This document shows positions 14,105-21,078 of a stretch of 54,164 nt of DNA, in pieces. Below the pieces are notes generated by a model. That model was not told the DNA's origin. It ran no database searches and saw only the letters and a list, made by a program, of their open reading frames with translations. Origin of the DNA: a virus; IMG/VR virus record IMGVR_UViG_3300032954_000018, positions 1 to 54,164 of that record. One strand, 5' to 3'. A program made the position numbers and the translations under genes. Positions within the stretch are counted from its first letter, which is position 1. Every line of letters begins with the position of its first letter.

Positions 14105-14562
14105 TTTGTCCTCAGAAGTTTGGCCGTTTTAGCCTTAGCTTTTCTTACACCAGAAGTTGAGGCCGCTACCTGCTTAGCCCGCTGTTCCGGGGTACGGCTA
14201 GCCCACCATTTGCGCCGAGCATCGGAGATACGCTTCCGAGCTTCGGCACTCATGGTAAAAGACTTGCCCTTATCCTCTACCCCGGAAATCTTTTCTCTAC
14301 GTTTGTAGGGACCCCGTGTCTTACGGTCTGGTGAACGTTTACCCACTTCCACCGCCCTCCCCACGACTTCACGTAGTCTGGTGGAGTCTTCCCGCACACC
14401 GGACACTCTATCCTCACTCCCGAACCCCTCCGGTGATAGTAGTTCTGCCACCCTCTGGGCAACGAGTTGAGGAGCGAGATTGTTCGCGTTGGCGAAGGTT
14501 TCGATTTTTGCTTCGACGTATCCGGCGAGTCTGTGGATGAACTCACTGTTTATTACCCCCTT
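14101..14562 (-). CDS. NUMOD3-like basic protein, 153 aa
   Basis: Start ATG 14562 behind AGAGGAAAAAT. C-terminal MSAEARKRISDARRKWWASRTPEQR resembles a NUMOD3 DNA-binding motif, and RKTRGPYKRREK is AT-hook-like. The N-terminal 80 residues are helical. This suggests DNA binding; no nuclease domain is present. Coupled by ATGA to paralogue 4. Confidence 0.65.
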   Translation of the reverse strand, partial: KGVINSEFIHRLAGYVEAKIETFANANNLAPQLVAQRVAELLSPEGFGSEDRVSGVREDSTRLREVVGRAVEVGKRSPDRKTRGPYKRREKISGVEDKGKSFTMSAEARKRISDARRKWWASRTPEQRAKQVAASTSGVRKAKAKTAKLLRTK

Positions 14563-14770
14563 CATATTTTTCCTCTTCATATCCATCGAACCAAGGTCCA
14601 TGGACGGCTGTATGGTTGCGGTTAAAACCAAGCTTGCAAGTATCAGAGCTTGATTCAGGATCACGACACCATTTATGGGCATTAGCCAAATTCTCATCCC
14701 TGAATAGAACCATATTCATGGACCTGTTCTGGTAATACCTCACCACGCGATATTTGGTTTCAGGAATCAA
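14543..14770 (-). CDS. Hypothetical protein, 75 aa
   Basis: Reads from TTG 14770 (GAGGAACC about 10 nt upstream). Contains KWCRDPESSSDTC, consistent with a small fold in which an -HKWCRDPE- motif recurs in phage proteins with a C-terminal GPWFDGYEEE tail. Function unknown. Confidence 0.65.
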   Translation of the reverse strand: MIPETKYRVVRYYQNRSMNMVLFRDENLANAHKWCRDPESSSDTCKLGFNRNHTAVHGPWFDGYEEEKYEGGNKQ

Positions 14771-14806
14771 TAGAGAGGTTCCTCCTCAGTGCGAGTTAAC
14801 GTACCA

Positions 14807-14968
14807 TCAGAATTTGCTCTGGTTCTGAGCATGTTGGCGTAGAATTTTATTCTTTACCCTAACCAGATCACCCGGTTTGAGCGAAGTCTTTGGGTCTAAG
14901 ATATCCCAACCTACCGGATTGTATTTATAAACTCTGCCCGGTATAACTCGCCAAGCCTTACTTTTCAC
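14807..14968 (-). CDS. Small SH3-like protein, 53 aa
   Basis: GTG 14968 overlaps the upstream stop (GTGA). LKPGDLVRVKN suggests a KOW/SH3-like beta-barrel turn. Short and basic; may bind nucleic acid. Function unknown. Confidence 0.6.
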   Translation of the reverse strand: MKSKAWRVIPGRVYKYNPVGWDILDPKTSLKPGDLVRVKNKILRQHAQNQSKF

Positions 14969-15177
14969 AGTGGTCCACCTATTACAACATTCTCCCAAAC
15001 TGAGCCATCCGATGATACTACCCAGCCCTTTTGGTTAGAATCCCAATATACGATTGGTTCCGTACCTCCTGCTACCTGAAGCTGCAAGAAGTCGAATCTT
15101 ACCCAAGCGAAAGTTCCTACTTGGAACTTAGGAGCAGTAGGGTCAGAAATGTTCTGCATTGTTACAGTTACGCTCAA
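14965..15177 (-). CDS. Hypothetical protein, 70 aa
   Basis: TTG 15177 has AAGGAGGTAAA directly upstream and overlaps the stop of the next upstream gene (TTGA). Beta-rich with repeated W residues (VYWDSNQKGWVVSSDGSVW). Unknown. Confidence 0.7.
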   Translation of the reverse strand: MSVTVTMQNISDPTAPKFQVGTFAWVRFDFLQLQVAGGTEPIVYWDSNQKGWVVSSDGSVWENVVIGGPL

Positions 15178-15431
15178 TTTACCTCCTTCACGATACTAAC
15201 AATCGGACTAGTTCTAATCATACGAAACTTAGCACAGGGGTTCAACGGAGGGGCAGTAAGGATCATTGGCTCACCTACGACCATTGGTTCAAGATAATCG
15301 TAAGTACCATCCTCCGTGCGCAGAGGAGCAGTAGGATGTTGATCTCCGTGGTTTTTCACCCTATTCCACGTCTTGTTAACAGGATCAATAACGTAAACAC
15401 TGTTTACAGTGGTTATAGTTATCATCGCCAT
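15174..15431 (-). CDS. Hypothetical protein, 85 aa
   Basis: GAGG lies 5 nt before ATG 15431. Beta-rich (MITITTVNSVYVIDPVNKTW). Related in style to the following 70-aa protein; both may be small beta domains. Not recognised. Confidence 0.65.
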   Translation of the reverse strand: MAMITITTVNSVYVIDPVNKTWNRVKNHGDQHPTAPLRTEDGTYDYLEPMVVGEPMILTAPPLNPCAKFRMIRTSPIVSIVKEVN

Positions 15432-15685
15432 TCATACCTCATGACTTGAGAGAAATCAGGAGTTAGGGACACTTCAAAACCATTCGGAGTCTCACGAATC
15501 TGCTTAGCCGATGGGAAGCGAAGCCAGCTACCACCTGAAAACTGTACGGCGTTAGTCTGGACTCTTGTTACTATTCTGATTCCAGACACTTTAGGCAAAG
15601 GCTTTTTATCTGGTGACCAATCGTGGTAGACCATTTCTACAGCCTGCCCAATGCTGAGTTTACGTTTGATGTTGGCAAGGCTCAT
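15422..15685 (-). CDS. Hypothetical protein, 87 aa
   Basis: GAGAGGTAATCT precedes the ATG, which overlaps the upstream stop. IGQAVEMVYHDWSPD...GIRIVTRVQ looks like a beta-barrel. Unknown. Confidence 0.65.
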   Translation of the reverse strand: MSLANIKRKLSIGQAVEMVYHDWSPDKKPLPKVSGIRIVTRVQTNAVQFSGGSWLRFPSAKQIRETPNGFEVSLTPDFSQVMRYEWR

Positions 15686-15921
15686 AGATTACCTCTCATC
15701 ATCACATACTCTATAGCGTAAGCAAGGTACATAGGATCGTTCTTTTGTCCTAGCTTACGGTTAATCTCTTTGATGTTTGGTTGGATTATTTCATGGCAGA
15801 TTGTTCTAGCGTAGGAGTTCAGAGATTTTTTCTCCTTGTTGTACTGCTTCCATAGCAATACACACCGCTTAATCTGCGCTTCGGTTAGGAAATCCGGTAA
15901 TGTGATCTGCTTCAATGCCAT
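15682..15921 (-). CDS. Hypothetical helical protein, 79 aa
   Basis: Start ATG 15921 behind GGGGAGATAAG. Helical and basic (IKRCVLLWKQYNKEKKSLNSYARTICHEII). First gene after the promoter at 15958-15986. Unknown. Confidence 0.7.
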   Translation of the reverse strand: MALKQITLPDFLTEAQIKRCVLLWKQYNKEKKSLNSYARTICHEIIQPNIKEINRKLGQKNDPMYLAYAIEYVMMRGNL

Positions 15922-15957
15922 TCTTATCTCCCCGGCTGCTGTCGAACCGTTGCATCT

Positions 15958-15986
15958 ATCACAGCACAAAAAAACGCCGCTGTCAA
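15958..15986 (-). promoter_or_regulatory. Promoter for the 15921-14101 operon
   Basis: TTGACA (15981-15986), 17 nt, TGTGAT (15958-15963), in the common GCTGTGATA box. Confidence 0.6.
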
Positions 15987-16056
15987 GTCGGCGTCGAAGT
16001 CGTTTGTTTTCAACAACATGCCCGATTGTTGTTCGAACAACTGTTTTCGACAAAAA

Positions 16057-16088
16057 ACCCCCAAACCAGTCGGTTAACTGTTGGGGGT
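16057..16088 (-). terminator. Rho-independent terminator after the 16123 gene
   Basis: ACCCCCAA/TTGGGGGT stem; on the minus strand it is followed by six T residues. Confidence 0.85.
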
Positions 16089-16122
16089 CTTTGTTGCCCC
16101 TAGGATTGCTGTCCTAGACAGG

Positions 16123-16845
16123 TTAAGCTGCGACTTTGGTTTCAGTGTCCTTGCGAGGAGCACCACGATGAACCACGAAACTCTCAGGTATAGCAACCGG
16201 AGCCACCTTAAGCTCTGCCGCAATCCCCAGCTTAGTGAGAAACATACCCACCACGTTGAGAGTCCATGACTGCATGAATCTTGCATCCTTACCGGAAGCC
16301 TTTAACCGATCCATACGGATACCGGCAAAGTTAACTACTTCCTTTGCCAATATTTCAGGATTAGTTTCAAGGGCAGCTTGCGGTCTGCGAATCGGCATCT
16401 CCTCCAACTTCGTCAGATACTCAGAAATTTTCTGAGGATTGGTCGTATTGGGTGGAGGATTTTGCGCAATTACTTCCTTACGGATTGGAGTACCACGCTC
16501 AATCGCTGCTTCAAATACAGGACCGGGCAAGATGCTTTCCGCAACTTCCGCAAGGTCCATGTATCGATAGGCAGTAGCCCTCGACCACTTGAAGAAGTAC
16601 TTAATCGAAGAAACAAAAATTCTCTTCGGTTCAAGTATATCCTTCATGTTACGCAGATGCAGCCCAATAGCTTCCTTGGACTTGGCTTCGCTTTTGCGGG
16701 CTTCGAGTACTGCTTTGACCTCATGCTGCACGACTTGCTGTTCTGCATCGCTAAGTTTCGTCGCATTCAGTTTAGCCCAGCCCGCAAAGCTTTCAGTTAG
16801 GGGAGTCGCTTCAACTTGCGCTTTCGTTCGGGTTCTGGTCTTCAT
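16123..16845 (-). CDS. DUF3102-like protein, 240 aa
   Basis: The stretch KSKEAIGLHLRNMKDIL...FFKWSRATAYRYMDLAEV closely follows DUF3102 proteins, where a helix and a 'S..TA.RYM.LA' helix-turn-helix-like element are typical. The C-terminal 100 residues are helical and basic. Such proteins occur on phages and plasmids next to Par-type genes. It is divergent from the ribbon-helix-helix-like gene at 17070 and ends at a strong terminator. Confidence 0.7.
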   Translation of the reverse strand: MKTRTRTKAQVEATPLTESFAGWAKLNATKLSDAEQQVVQHEVKAVLEARKSEAKSKEAIGLHLRNMKDILEPKRIFVSSIKYFFKWSRATAYRYMDLAEVAESILPGPVFEAAIERGTPIRKEVIAQNPPPNTTNPQKISEYLTKLEEMPIRRPQAALETNPEILAKEVVNFAGIRMDRLKASGKDARFMQSWTLNVVGMFLTKLGIAAELKVAPVAIPESFVVHRGAPRKDTETKVAA

Positions 16846-16883
16846 ATTGTCCTTTCCGCATCCATACTTCGGGATGCAAGTCC

Positions 16884-16913
16884 ATCATGACACACCTGTA
16901 CCAAGGTTGTCAA
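16884..16913 (-). promoter_or_regulatory. Candidate promoter for the 16845 gene
   Basis: TTGACA (16908-16913) with CATGAT (16884-16889) after 18 nt. Weaker than the others. Confidence 0.4.
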
Positions 16914-17031
16914 CCCCCTTCGAACGGCGTCCATAACATCATATATATGAAGGGTTTAGATGCCCGGAAAAATTTTTTTCGTTCGAAAGCAGCCTCAAAG
17001 AATCGAAACGGCATCGGACCATGCTACCCCC

Positions 17032-17060
17032 TTGACAACCAATGTGATCTGTGTCACAAT
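17032..17060 (+). promoter_or_regulatory. Promoter giving a leaderless transcript
   Basis: TTGACA (17032-17037), 17 nt, CACAAT (17055-17060). The expected start of transcription (about 17067) is only 2-3 nt before the ATG at 17070. Confidence 0.65.
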
Positions 17061-17069
17061 GCTCCAATC

Positions 17070-17258
17070 ATGTCTCTACAAGTGGTGAAGGCTTCCCAAA
17101 CAGGCTTCGCCCAAACCTTGGCAAAGCTCAACCTCTACGCAGAACTAACCGGCAAGACTATAGATCAATGCGTTATTGAGGCATTGACAGACTATGTAGA
17201 TACAGTAGTCGCGGCTAAAATTTCTCATTTTGAGAAACTGGAAGGCATAGCTGTCTAA
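17070..17258 (+). CDS. Small ribbon-helix-helix-like protein, 62 aa
   Basis: LAKLNLYAELTGKTIDQCVIEALTDYVDTVV has the spacing of an Arc/CopG-type antitoxin or repressor: a short strand then two helices (A-E-L-T-G-K-T-x4-V-I-E-A-L). There is no ribosome-binding site; the promoter puts the 5' end at the ATG. It contains operator A copy 2 within its own coding sequence, which would allow autoregulation if it is the repressor; that link is inference. No toxin-like partner is evident; the next gene is a 56-aa helical protein. Confidence 0.65.
   Translation: MSLQVVKASQTGFAQTLAKLNLYAELTGKTIDQCVIEALTDYVDTVVAAKISHFEKLEGIAV
17221..17237. promoter_or_regulatory. Operator A, copy 2 (TTTCTCATTTTGAGAAA)
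   Basis: Same 17-bp palindrome as 2635, here inside the 3' part of the ribbon-helix-helix-like gene. Confidence 0.5.
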
Positions 17259-17264
17259 ATGATT
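17244..17264 (+). repeat. Imperfect direct repeat, copy 1
   Basis: GGCATAGCTGTCTAAATGATT; 18 of 21 bases match 17314-17334. This copy carries the stop codon of the ribbon-helix-helix-like gene, so the second copy may be a remnant of a duplicated gene end. Confidence 0.6.
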
Positions 17265-17280
17265 AACGCAAAGAGGGCTG

Positions 17281-17367
17281 GGTTGGTATGTGTGCTTTGA
17301 GCCTAAGCTTATCGGCATAGCTGCCTAGATGCTTCTAGGGAGTCGCTCTAGACAGACCGTACCAACC
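17281..17367 (+). ncRNA. Structured intergenic RNA candidate
   Basis: GGTTGGTA (17281-17288) pairs with TACCAACC (17360-17367). Inside are GGCA/TGCC, TAGA/TCTA and GGAG/CTCT hairpins. It resembles an acceptor-closed multibranch fold but has no T-loop consensus, so not a tRNA. It lies between two small plus-strand genes. Confidence 0.45.
17314..17334 (+). repeat. Imperfect direct repeat, copy 2
   Basis: GGCATAGCTGCCTAGATGCTT, within the structured RNA candidate; see 17244-17264. Confidence 0.6.
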
Positions 17368-17387
17368 TTATCCTTCAGGAGACACCT

Positions 17388-17558
17388 TTGGCAAACAGAA
17401 CTCAGGCATTCGCTTTATTGCGCAACGAGGTAATAGAAAAAATAGCGGAGTGTGACACGACTCTAGATGTGCTCCGTAAAAAGGCAGGAGTCGTGCTCAA
17501 CAGGCGCGACGATCTTCTGGCTACCCTACGGGTGATCGACAGCCTCCGCATCAAGTAA
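17388..17558 (+). CDS. Small helical protein, 56 aa
   Basis: Frame from TTG 17388 with CAGGAGACACC upstream to TAA 17556-17558. Two charged helices (FALLRNEVIEKIAECDTTLDVLRKKAG and DDLLATLRVIDSLRIK) separated by a loop, compatible with a coiled-coil hairpin. Ends before a strong terminator. Function unknown; may be the partner of the ribbon-helix-helix-like protein. Confidence 0.65.
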   Translation: MANRTQAFALLRNEVIEKIAECDTTLDVLRKKAGVVLNRRDDLLATLRVIDSLRIK

Positions 17559-17595
17559 AACGTTTTATCTTGCCGGGAAAGTTCCACTAAATGGA

Positions 17596-17628
17596 AAATG
17601 CCCTAGAGCGGGAAACTCTAGGGCATTT
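17596..17628. terminator. Bidirectional terminator
   Basis: AAATGCCCTAGAG/CTCTAGGGCATTT, a 13-bp perfect stem with 7-nt loop, between convergent genes. Confidence 0.85.
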
Positions 17629-17677
17629 CATTGGGCGAGGAGTATAGAAGTGAGTCTATAGGCAGGAAAGGTTTAAA

Positions 17678-17890
17678 TTACCCGATATCGTCGGTATCGT
17701 CATCTACTCCATCGAGGATATCCGATATTGTATCGTCATCCATTTCATCTTCTTCGGAGTCCTCTCCTGCACTGCCGAGCAGTTCACGCTCCGCTGCTTC
17801 GAGCTTGGCTTCCTCGGTGTCAGGAGGGGTGTTTTCCGAAGCTAGATCGGGAATTGGTTGATCGTTGACCACTTCACGGGAAGTTTTCAT
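17678..17890 (-). CDS. Highly acidic protein, 70 aa
   Basis: AAGGAGAAAAC precedes ATG 17890. More than a third of residues are Asp or Glu, ending DDDTISDILDGVDDDTDDIG. Such acidic phage proteins can mimic DNA, but there is no motif to prove it. Confidence 0.75.
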   Translation of the reverse strand: MKTSREVVNDQPIPDLASENTPPDTEEAKLEAAERELLGSAGEDSEEDEMDDDTISDILDGVDDDTDDIG

Positions 17891-17922
17891 GTTTTCTCCT
17901 TTAAGGTTAAGGGTTAAAGGTT

Positions 17923-17950
17923 ATGGGGCTGTTATATAAACCAGCCCCAT
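17923..17950 (-). terminator. Hairpin after the 17965 gene
   Basis: ATGGGGCTG/CAGCCCCAT stem with a loop of ten bases; no T tract on the minus strand, so a weak terminator or leader hairpin for the acidic protein. Confidence 0.45.
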
Positions 17951-17964
17951 TCGGGGAGAACCCG

Positions 17965-18339
17965 TTACGCTGCGGAGAGTGCAGATTCGAACTGCGACTC
18001 CAAAGCGTTGATCTTGGCCGTCTCCTCGGGAGTAAGTGTCTCACCCGAGAAAAGCTTCTCCAAGATTGCGCTTCCCTCCTCCTCGGATACCGGAGCATCC
18101 GCAATCACCTTCTTTGCGGCTTGCTGCTTGGCAACGTGCTTGATGACCGTTTCCTTTGCAGTCCGGGGCGTGAGCGCAGCCTGCATTTCGAGAACTCTGG
18201 CCGTTTGTGCCGGATAAAGTTCCACTCCGAATACCAGACTGACGTAGATTTCGCAGTCCGGCCCGCTGATTGTGTTTCCTGCGGTTTGCTGCTGATCGAA
18301 GTAACGCTCCACAACGAGCAATTGTGCTTTCCTGTCCAT
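17965..18339 (-). CDS. Duplicated-module protein 1, 124 aa
   Basis: Start ATG 18339 behind AAGGGAGAAAAAC. The first 55 residues (LVVERYFDQQQTAGNTIS...ELYPAQTARVLEMQ) align with the 18473-18679 protein (IVNEWAEKQRKAGKDIS...DLRPDQEARVKEMH). The C-terminal half carries ETLTPEETAKINALE, a second P-x-ETA-x-I-x-A-LE element. Its leader (18351-18420) is also duplicated. Family not recognised. Confidence 0.75.
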   Translation of the reverse strand: MDRKAQLLVVERYFDQQQTAGNTISGPDCEIYVSLVFGVELYPAQTARVLEMQAALTPRTAKETVIKHVAKQQAAKKVIADAPVSEEEGSAILEKLFSGETLTPEETAKINALESQFESALSAA

Positions 18340-18350
18340 GTTTTTCTCCC

Positions 18351-18420
18351 TTAACCGTTTCGCGCTTAGGCTATCTCTGAAGCCGCGCTTATTCAGCATA
18401 GAGACCTATTACTCTATGGA
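18351..18420 (-). promoter_or_regulatory. Structured leader RNA, copy 1
   Basis: Minus-strand order: hairpin CATAGAG-TAATAGGT-CTCTATG, then GCGC-GGCT...AGCC-TAA-GCGC, then GAAACGG and the ribosome-binding site. Copy 2 at 18691-18757 keeps the same loop (TAATAGGT), the outer GCGC and the GAAACGG box, while the stems differ by compensating changes (GGCT/AGCC against AACC/GGTT). Candidate cis-regulatory RNA. Confidence 0.65.
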
Positions 18421-18431
18421 CGGCAAAGGGG

Positions 18432-18457
18432 GGGGGGACCGTTTAACCAGTCCCCCC
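18432..18457 (-). terminator. Terminator hairpin after the 18473 gene
   Basis: GGGGGGAC/GTCCCCCC stem read on the minus strand and followed by TTTG. It immediately precedes leader copy 1. Confidence 0.7.
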
Positions 18458-18472
18458 TTCCCCCCTTGAGCC

Positions 18473-18679
18473 TCAATGAACAGGGTTACGAGTGGCATGA
18501 GTCGGATGGATTTCAGAGTGCATCTCCTTGACTCGCGCTTCCTGATCGGGTCGAAGGTCTTCCAAGCAGTTGATAGCAAAGAAAAGATCACTGTCACTGG
18601 CCGATATGTCTTTACCGGCCTTACGCTGCTTCTCAGCCCACTCGTTGACGATGTTGCGCTCTGATTCACGATTTGCCAT
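18473..18679 (-). CDS. Duplicated-module protein 2, 68 aa
   Basis: Start ATG 18679 behind TTGGAGGAAAAC. Homologous to the N-terminal part of the 17965-18339 protein: same AGK-x-IS-x-SD...L-x-P-x-Q-x-ARVKEM pattern. It lacks the C-terminal repeat. Function unknown. Confidence 0.75.
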   Translation of the reverse strand: MANRESERNIVNEWAEKQRKAGKDISASDSDLFFAINCLEDLRPDQEARVKEMHSEIHPTHATRNPVH

Positions 18680-18690
18680 GTTTTCCTCCA

Positions 18691-18757
18691 AATGCCGTTT
18701 CGCGCTTAACCTCTGGTTGCGCTCTTTCAGGATAGGAACCTATTATCCTATCGACGG
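18691..18757 (-). promoter_or_regulatory. Structured leader RNA, copy 2
   Basis: Hairpin GATAGGA-TAATAGGT-TCCTATC (18731-18752), then GCGC-AACC-AGA-GGTT-AA-GCGC, then GAAACGG before the ribosome-binding site of the gene at 18679. Covaries with copy 1. Confidence 0.65.
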
Positions 18758-18758
18758 C

Positions 18759-18780
18759 GGGGCCACAGTTAAGCGGCCCC
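18759..18780 (-). terminator. Hairpin after the 18787 gene
   Basis: GGGGCC/GGCCCC stem; directly precedes leader copy 2, as the terminator at 18432 precedes copy 1. No T tract. Confidence 0.5.
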
Positions 18781-18786
18781 TAAAAG

Positions 18787-19023
18787 CTACCGTGTGCAGA
18801 TTACCTTCATCGGATCATCCCGATCTTCAGGCTGTTTGAATATGAGTTTGCCGGGGCAGGGAGGGCCAAACAGATACATCTCCCAACTCCCATCAAGATG
18901 CTCTCTTACAAGAACATCGGCATCAGACTTGCGAGTAGCTGGATGCGCTGGAATAGCCATCAGAGTACAGGCTACAATCAGCAGCAGCAACAGCACGATA
19001 TACAATCCAACCATCTTATTCAC
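18787..19023 (-). CDS. Membrane-anchored or secreted small protein, 78 aa
   Basis: GTG 19023 overlaps the upstream TGA (GTGA) with GGAGGGACC upstream. MVGLYIVLLLLLIVACTLMA is a signal peptide or anchor; the soluble part (about 50 aa) contains one Cys pair. Probably periplasmic-facing. Function unknown. Confidence 0.7.
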   Translation of the reverse strand: MNKMVGLYIVLLLLLIVACTLMAIPAHPATRKSDADVLVREHLDGSWEMYLFGPPCPGKLIFKQPEDRDDPMKVICTR

Positions 19024-19256
19024 GCTGGTCCCTCCTGTTTCCACCAGCATGTCTCGCAAAGATTCTTGGGATTCGGCTGGAGGATGGTTTGTCCGCAATT
19101 GCATACGGTCTTGACGTTGGTACGCTTCAGACCGGCGCGGTAAGTGGTAATGTATTCAGCAGGATATGCCGTGTGCTTGGCATCCATCTTGCCGATTTTG
19201 ACGGTCGGCACTTCAGCACTGCCCATGCGGATAGTGAGAACTGGTTTAGGCTTCAT
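19020..19256 (-). CDS. Zinc-ribbon protein, 78 aa
   Basis: TVCNCGQTILQPNPKNLCETC at the C-terminus is a C-x1-C...C-x2-C ribbon; the N-terminal half is beta-rich. Overlaps both neighbours. Function unknown. Confidence 0.7.
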   Translation of the reverse strand: MKPKPVLTIRMGSAEVPTVKIGKMDAKHTAYPAEYITTYRAGLKRTNVKTVCNCGQTILQPNPKNLCETCWWKQEGPA

Positions 19257-19503
19257 TCGGCCCTCCCATCTTCATGCCCGCTATGATTCCCAAAGCCAGA
19301 GTGTGGACGAGGAATATTTTCCATACTTCCTCACTATTTCGACCATCTTCTTTGAATACAGCCATAGCAGCGGATACAATGCTGCCCATTCCGCTGGCCT
19401 CTATGTTCTGTTCCAAGTCTAGGAGCAATAGTGGTTTTCCTGCATATGCACCACGCAGGTATTGCTCAGCCGCATTGAGTTGCTCGATGGTTATTTCTGG
19501 CAT
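19246..19503 (-). CDS. Hypothetical protein, 85 aa
   Basis: I use ATG 19503 (MPEITIEQL); a longer start five codons upstream has poor spacing. Mixed helices with a hydrophobic C-terminal segment (FLVHTLALGIIAGMKMG). Unknown. Confidence 0.65.
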   Translation of the reverse strand: MPEITIEQLNAAEQYLRGAYAGKPLLLLDLEQNIEASGMGSIVSAAMAVFKEDGRNSEEVWKIFLVHTLALGIIAGMKMGGPNEA

Positions 19504-19766
19504 GTTTTGCACTCGCATCCTTCCTGCTTACCAAAGTGTGCATGGTAGCGGGCTATGGCATCGAAAACTTCATTCCGGTGAGCGTGATACTCTTCCGGAG
19601 ATACGTACTCAGTGAGCGTGACTTCACCAGAGGTATTACGTACAATGCTGTACAGACTAGGGTGAAGGCTAGACTGACGCAGTTTGGAATGGTTGTGGAA
19701 GGCAATTTCCTTCCTCATGGGTCGGTGGACCCCGTTATGTGCGCGGATAATGCTTCTAGTTTCCAC
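19491..19766 (-). CDS. Hypothetical protein with CxCxxC tail, 91 aa
   Basis: GTG 19766 overlaps the upstream gene. SPEEYHAHRNEVFDAIARYHAHFG is helical and His-rich; the last residues GCECKTCQK form a C-x1-C-x2-C site. Unknown. Confidence 0.6.
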   Translation of the reverse strand: METRSIIRAHNGVHRPMRKEIAFHNHSKLRQSSLHPSLYSIVRNTSGEVTLTEYVSPEEYHAHRNEVFDAIARYHAHFGKQEGCECKTCQK

Positions 19767-20040
19767 TGGTCACTATTTCTCCATTCGCGATTTGTTCTAC
19801 AGCACCAACCAAGGTATCTGCGATGTTTGACTCGTAGTCAGAAACAGCAAGGCCATTCAAACTACAGAGTTTGTAAAGTATCAGCCGGACGATTGGATTC
19901 TGATTAACCCAATCAGTTCCTTTGCCGTACCCTTCTATCCAGATAGCGTCCATAACCTCGGGGAGATCATGGACGACACCTGAAAGATTCGAGGCATCCT
20001 GCACTTGCAATGCCAGTTGAGCAGCCTCACGGTAAGTCAT
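19756..20040 (-). CDS. Hypothetical protein, 94 aa
   Basis: ATG overlaps the upstream stop (ATGA). Helical; VVHDLPEVMDAIWIEGYGKGTDWVNQNPI is typical of small phage proteins with no known role. Confidence 0.65.
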   Translation of the reverse strand: MTYREAAQLALQVQDASNLSGVVHDLPEVMDAIWIEGYGKGTDWVNQNPIVRLILYKLCSLNGLAVSDYESNIADTLVGAVEQIANGEIVTSGN

Positions 20041-20237
20041 TCTTTCCCTCCATCAGCCCTCCGGATAGAAAACACCCGATGAGCAGGAAAGTTGTAAGGC
20101 CTTGTTTGCCCTTGGATGGCCAGAGTAAGCCATCCAGATAGATGAGCATGAGTCTGGATGCCAATGACTAACAGCCATCGGCCTCCAAACTCAATCCTGT
20201 CCCCTATATTGACAGTTGAGAGCATGTCGGTGTCCAT
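20037..20237 (-). CDS. Hypothetical protein, 66 aa
   Basis: ATG 20237 shares one base with the upstream TGA (TGATG). Beta-rich, SH3-like (VNIGDRIEFGGRWLLVIGIQ). Unknown. Confidence 0.65.
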   Translation of the reverse strand: MDTDMLSTVNIGDRIEFGGRWLLVIGIQTHAHLSGWLTLAIQGQTRPYNFPAHRVFSIRRADGGKE

Positions 20238-20545
20238 CAATGCCTCACGTTTCTTTCGATCTTTTCCCAATCGATAGGGCCGATAGTACGCAGGTTGTTT
20301 TGCCCATGGTCGGCACTCAATCTGCGATTAACCGGATGCTTGTTGACGTTGAAGTTCCAAGCAGTAGGCAGGATGATCTTGTCATTCCGCTTGGATTTTG
20401 GCCAACGGGCATTAGTCCATTGGGCTATTGTTTCAAGCAATCCAAATCCATAGAGGATTGCCACAGCGATAACACCAAGGCAGGTTAACTGCCCTATTGT
20501 TATCAACGGTGCTGCTTGTACGTAATCCCGAACAACGTCTAACAT
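20237..20545 (-). CDS. Membrane protein, 102 aa
   Basis: GGGGAGGACAAC precedes the ATG. One transmembrane helix (ITIGQLTCLGVIAVAILYGFG) near the N-terminus, then a basic cytoplasmic domain. Unknown. Confidence 0.7.
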   Translation of the reverse strand: MLDVVRDYVQAAPLITIGQLTCLGVIAVAILYGFGLLETIAQWTNARWPKSKRNDKIILPTAWNFNVNKHPVNRRLSADHGQNNLRTIGPIDWEKIERNVRH

Positions 20546-20570
20546 GTTGTCCTCCCCTAGCTAGATATTC

Positions 20571-21068
20571 TTACTCCCCCTCCTGCCTAACAAAGTCAAA
20601 GGTTGAGAAAATATCATCCTGCCAGTCTACGCCGAATAGTTGACGGAATGGATAGTCTTTCAGCATTCTGTCCTGCACCATCTTACCGGCCCGGTAGAGG
20701 CCAGACAGTTGACTTGTCAGTTTCTCGACAATCATCCACTGTCGTTCTCTTTCAGCAGTTTGTTTTTCCGTAGTCTTTTCGGCAAAGATAGTTGCCAAAG
20801 ACAGCATTACATCCCGATCTCGCCAGTCGATAAACTGGAGACCTTTGACGGGACGGAACATCCGCAGACGTGCAGCCTGTTCGTAGAAAGGTTTGTTATC
20901 CAAGATGTAGGTAATGCGGACTTCAGCAGGCTCAGTTAGAGCCTCGATTATCCGCCCATGGTGGCAGAAATTCACCAGATCGCCTATCTCGCTGAGTTGG
21001 AAGGCTTTCCGGCAATCCTCTGCCTCTTCTGCGATGGACTTCAGTACGATTGGTTCCATTGGTTTCAT
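20571..21068 (-). CDS. Hypothetical helical protein, 165 aa
   Basis: AGGAGGAAGTA before ATG 21068. Soluble, helical, with a charged central helix (AEKTTEKQTAERERQW). No family recognised. Confidence 0.7.
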   Translation of the reverse strand: MKPMEPIVLKSIAEEAEDCRKAFQLSEIGDLVNFCHHGRIIEALTEPAEVRITYILDNKPFYEQAARLRMFRPVKGLQFIDWRDRDVMLSLATIFAEKTTEKQTAERERQWMIVEKLTSQLSGLYRAGKMVQDRMLKDYPFRQLFGVDWQDDIFSTFDFVRQEGE

Positions 21069-21078
21069 TACTTCCTCC

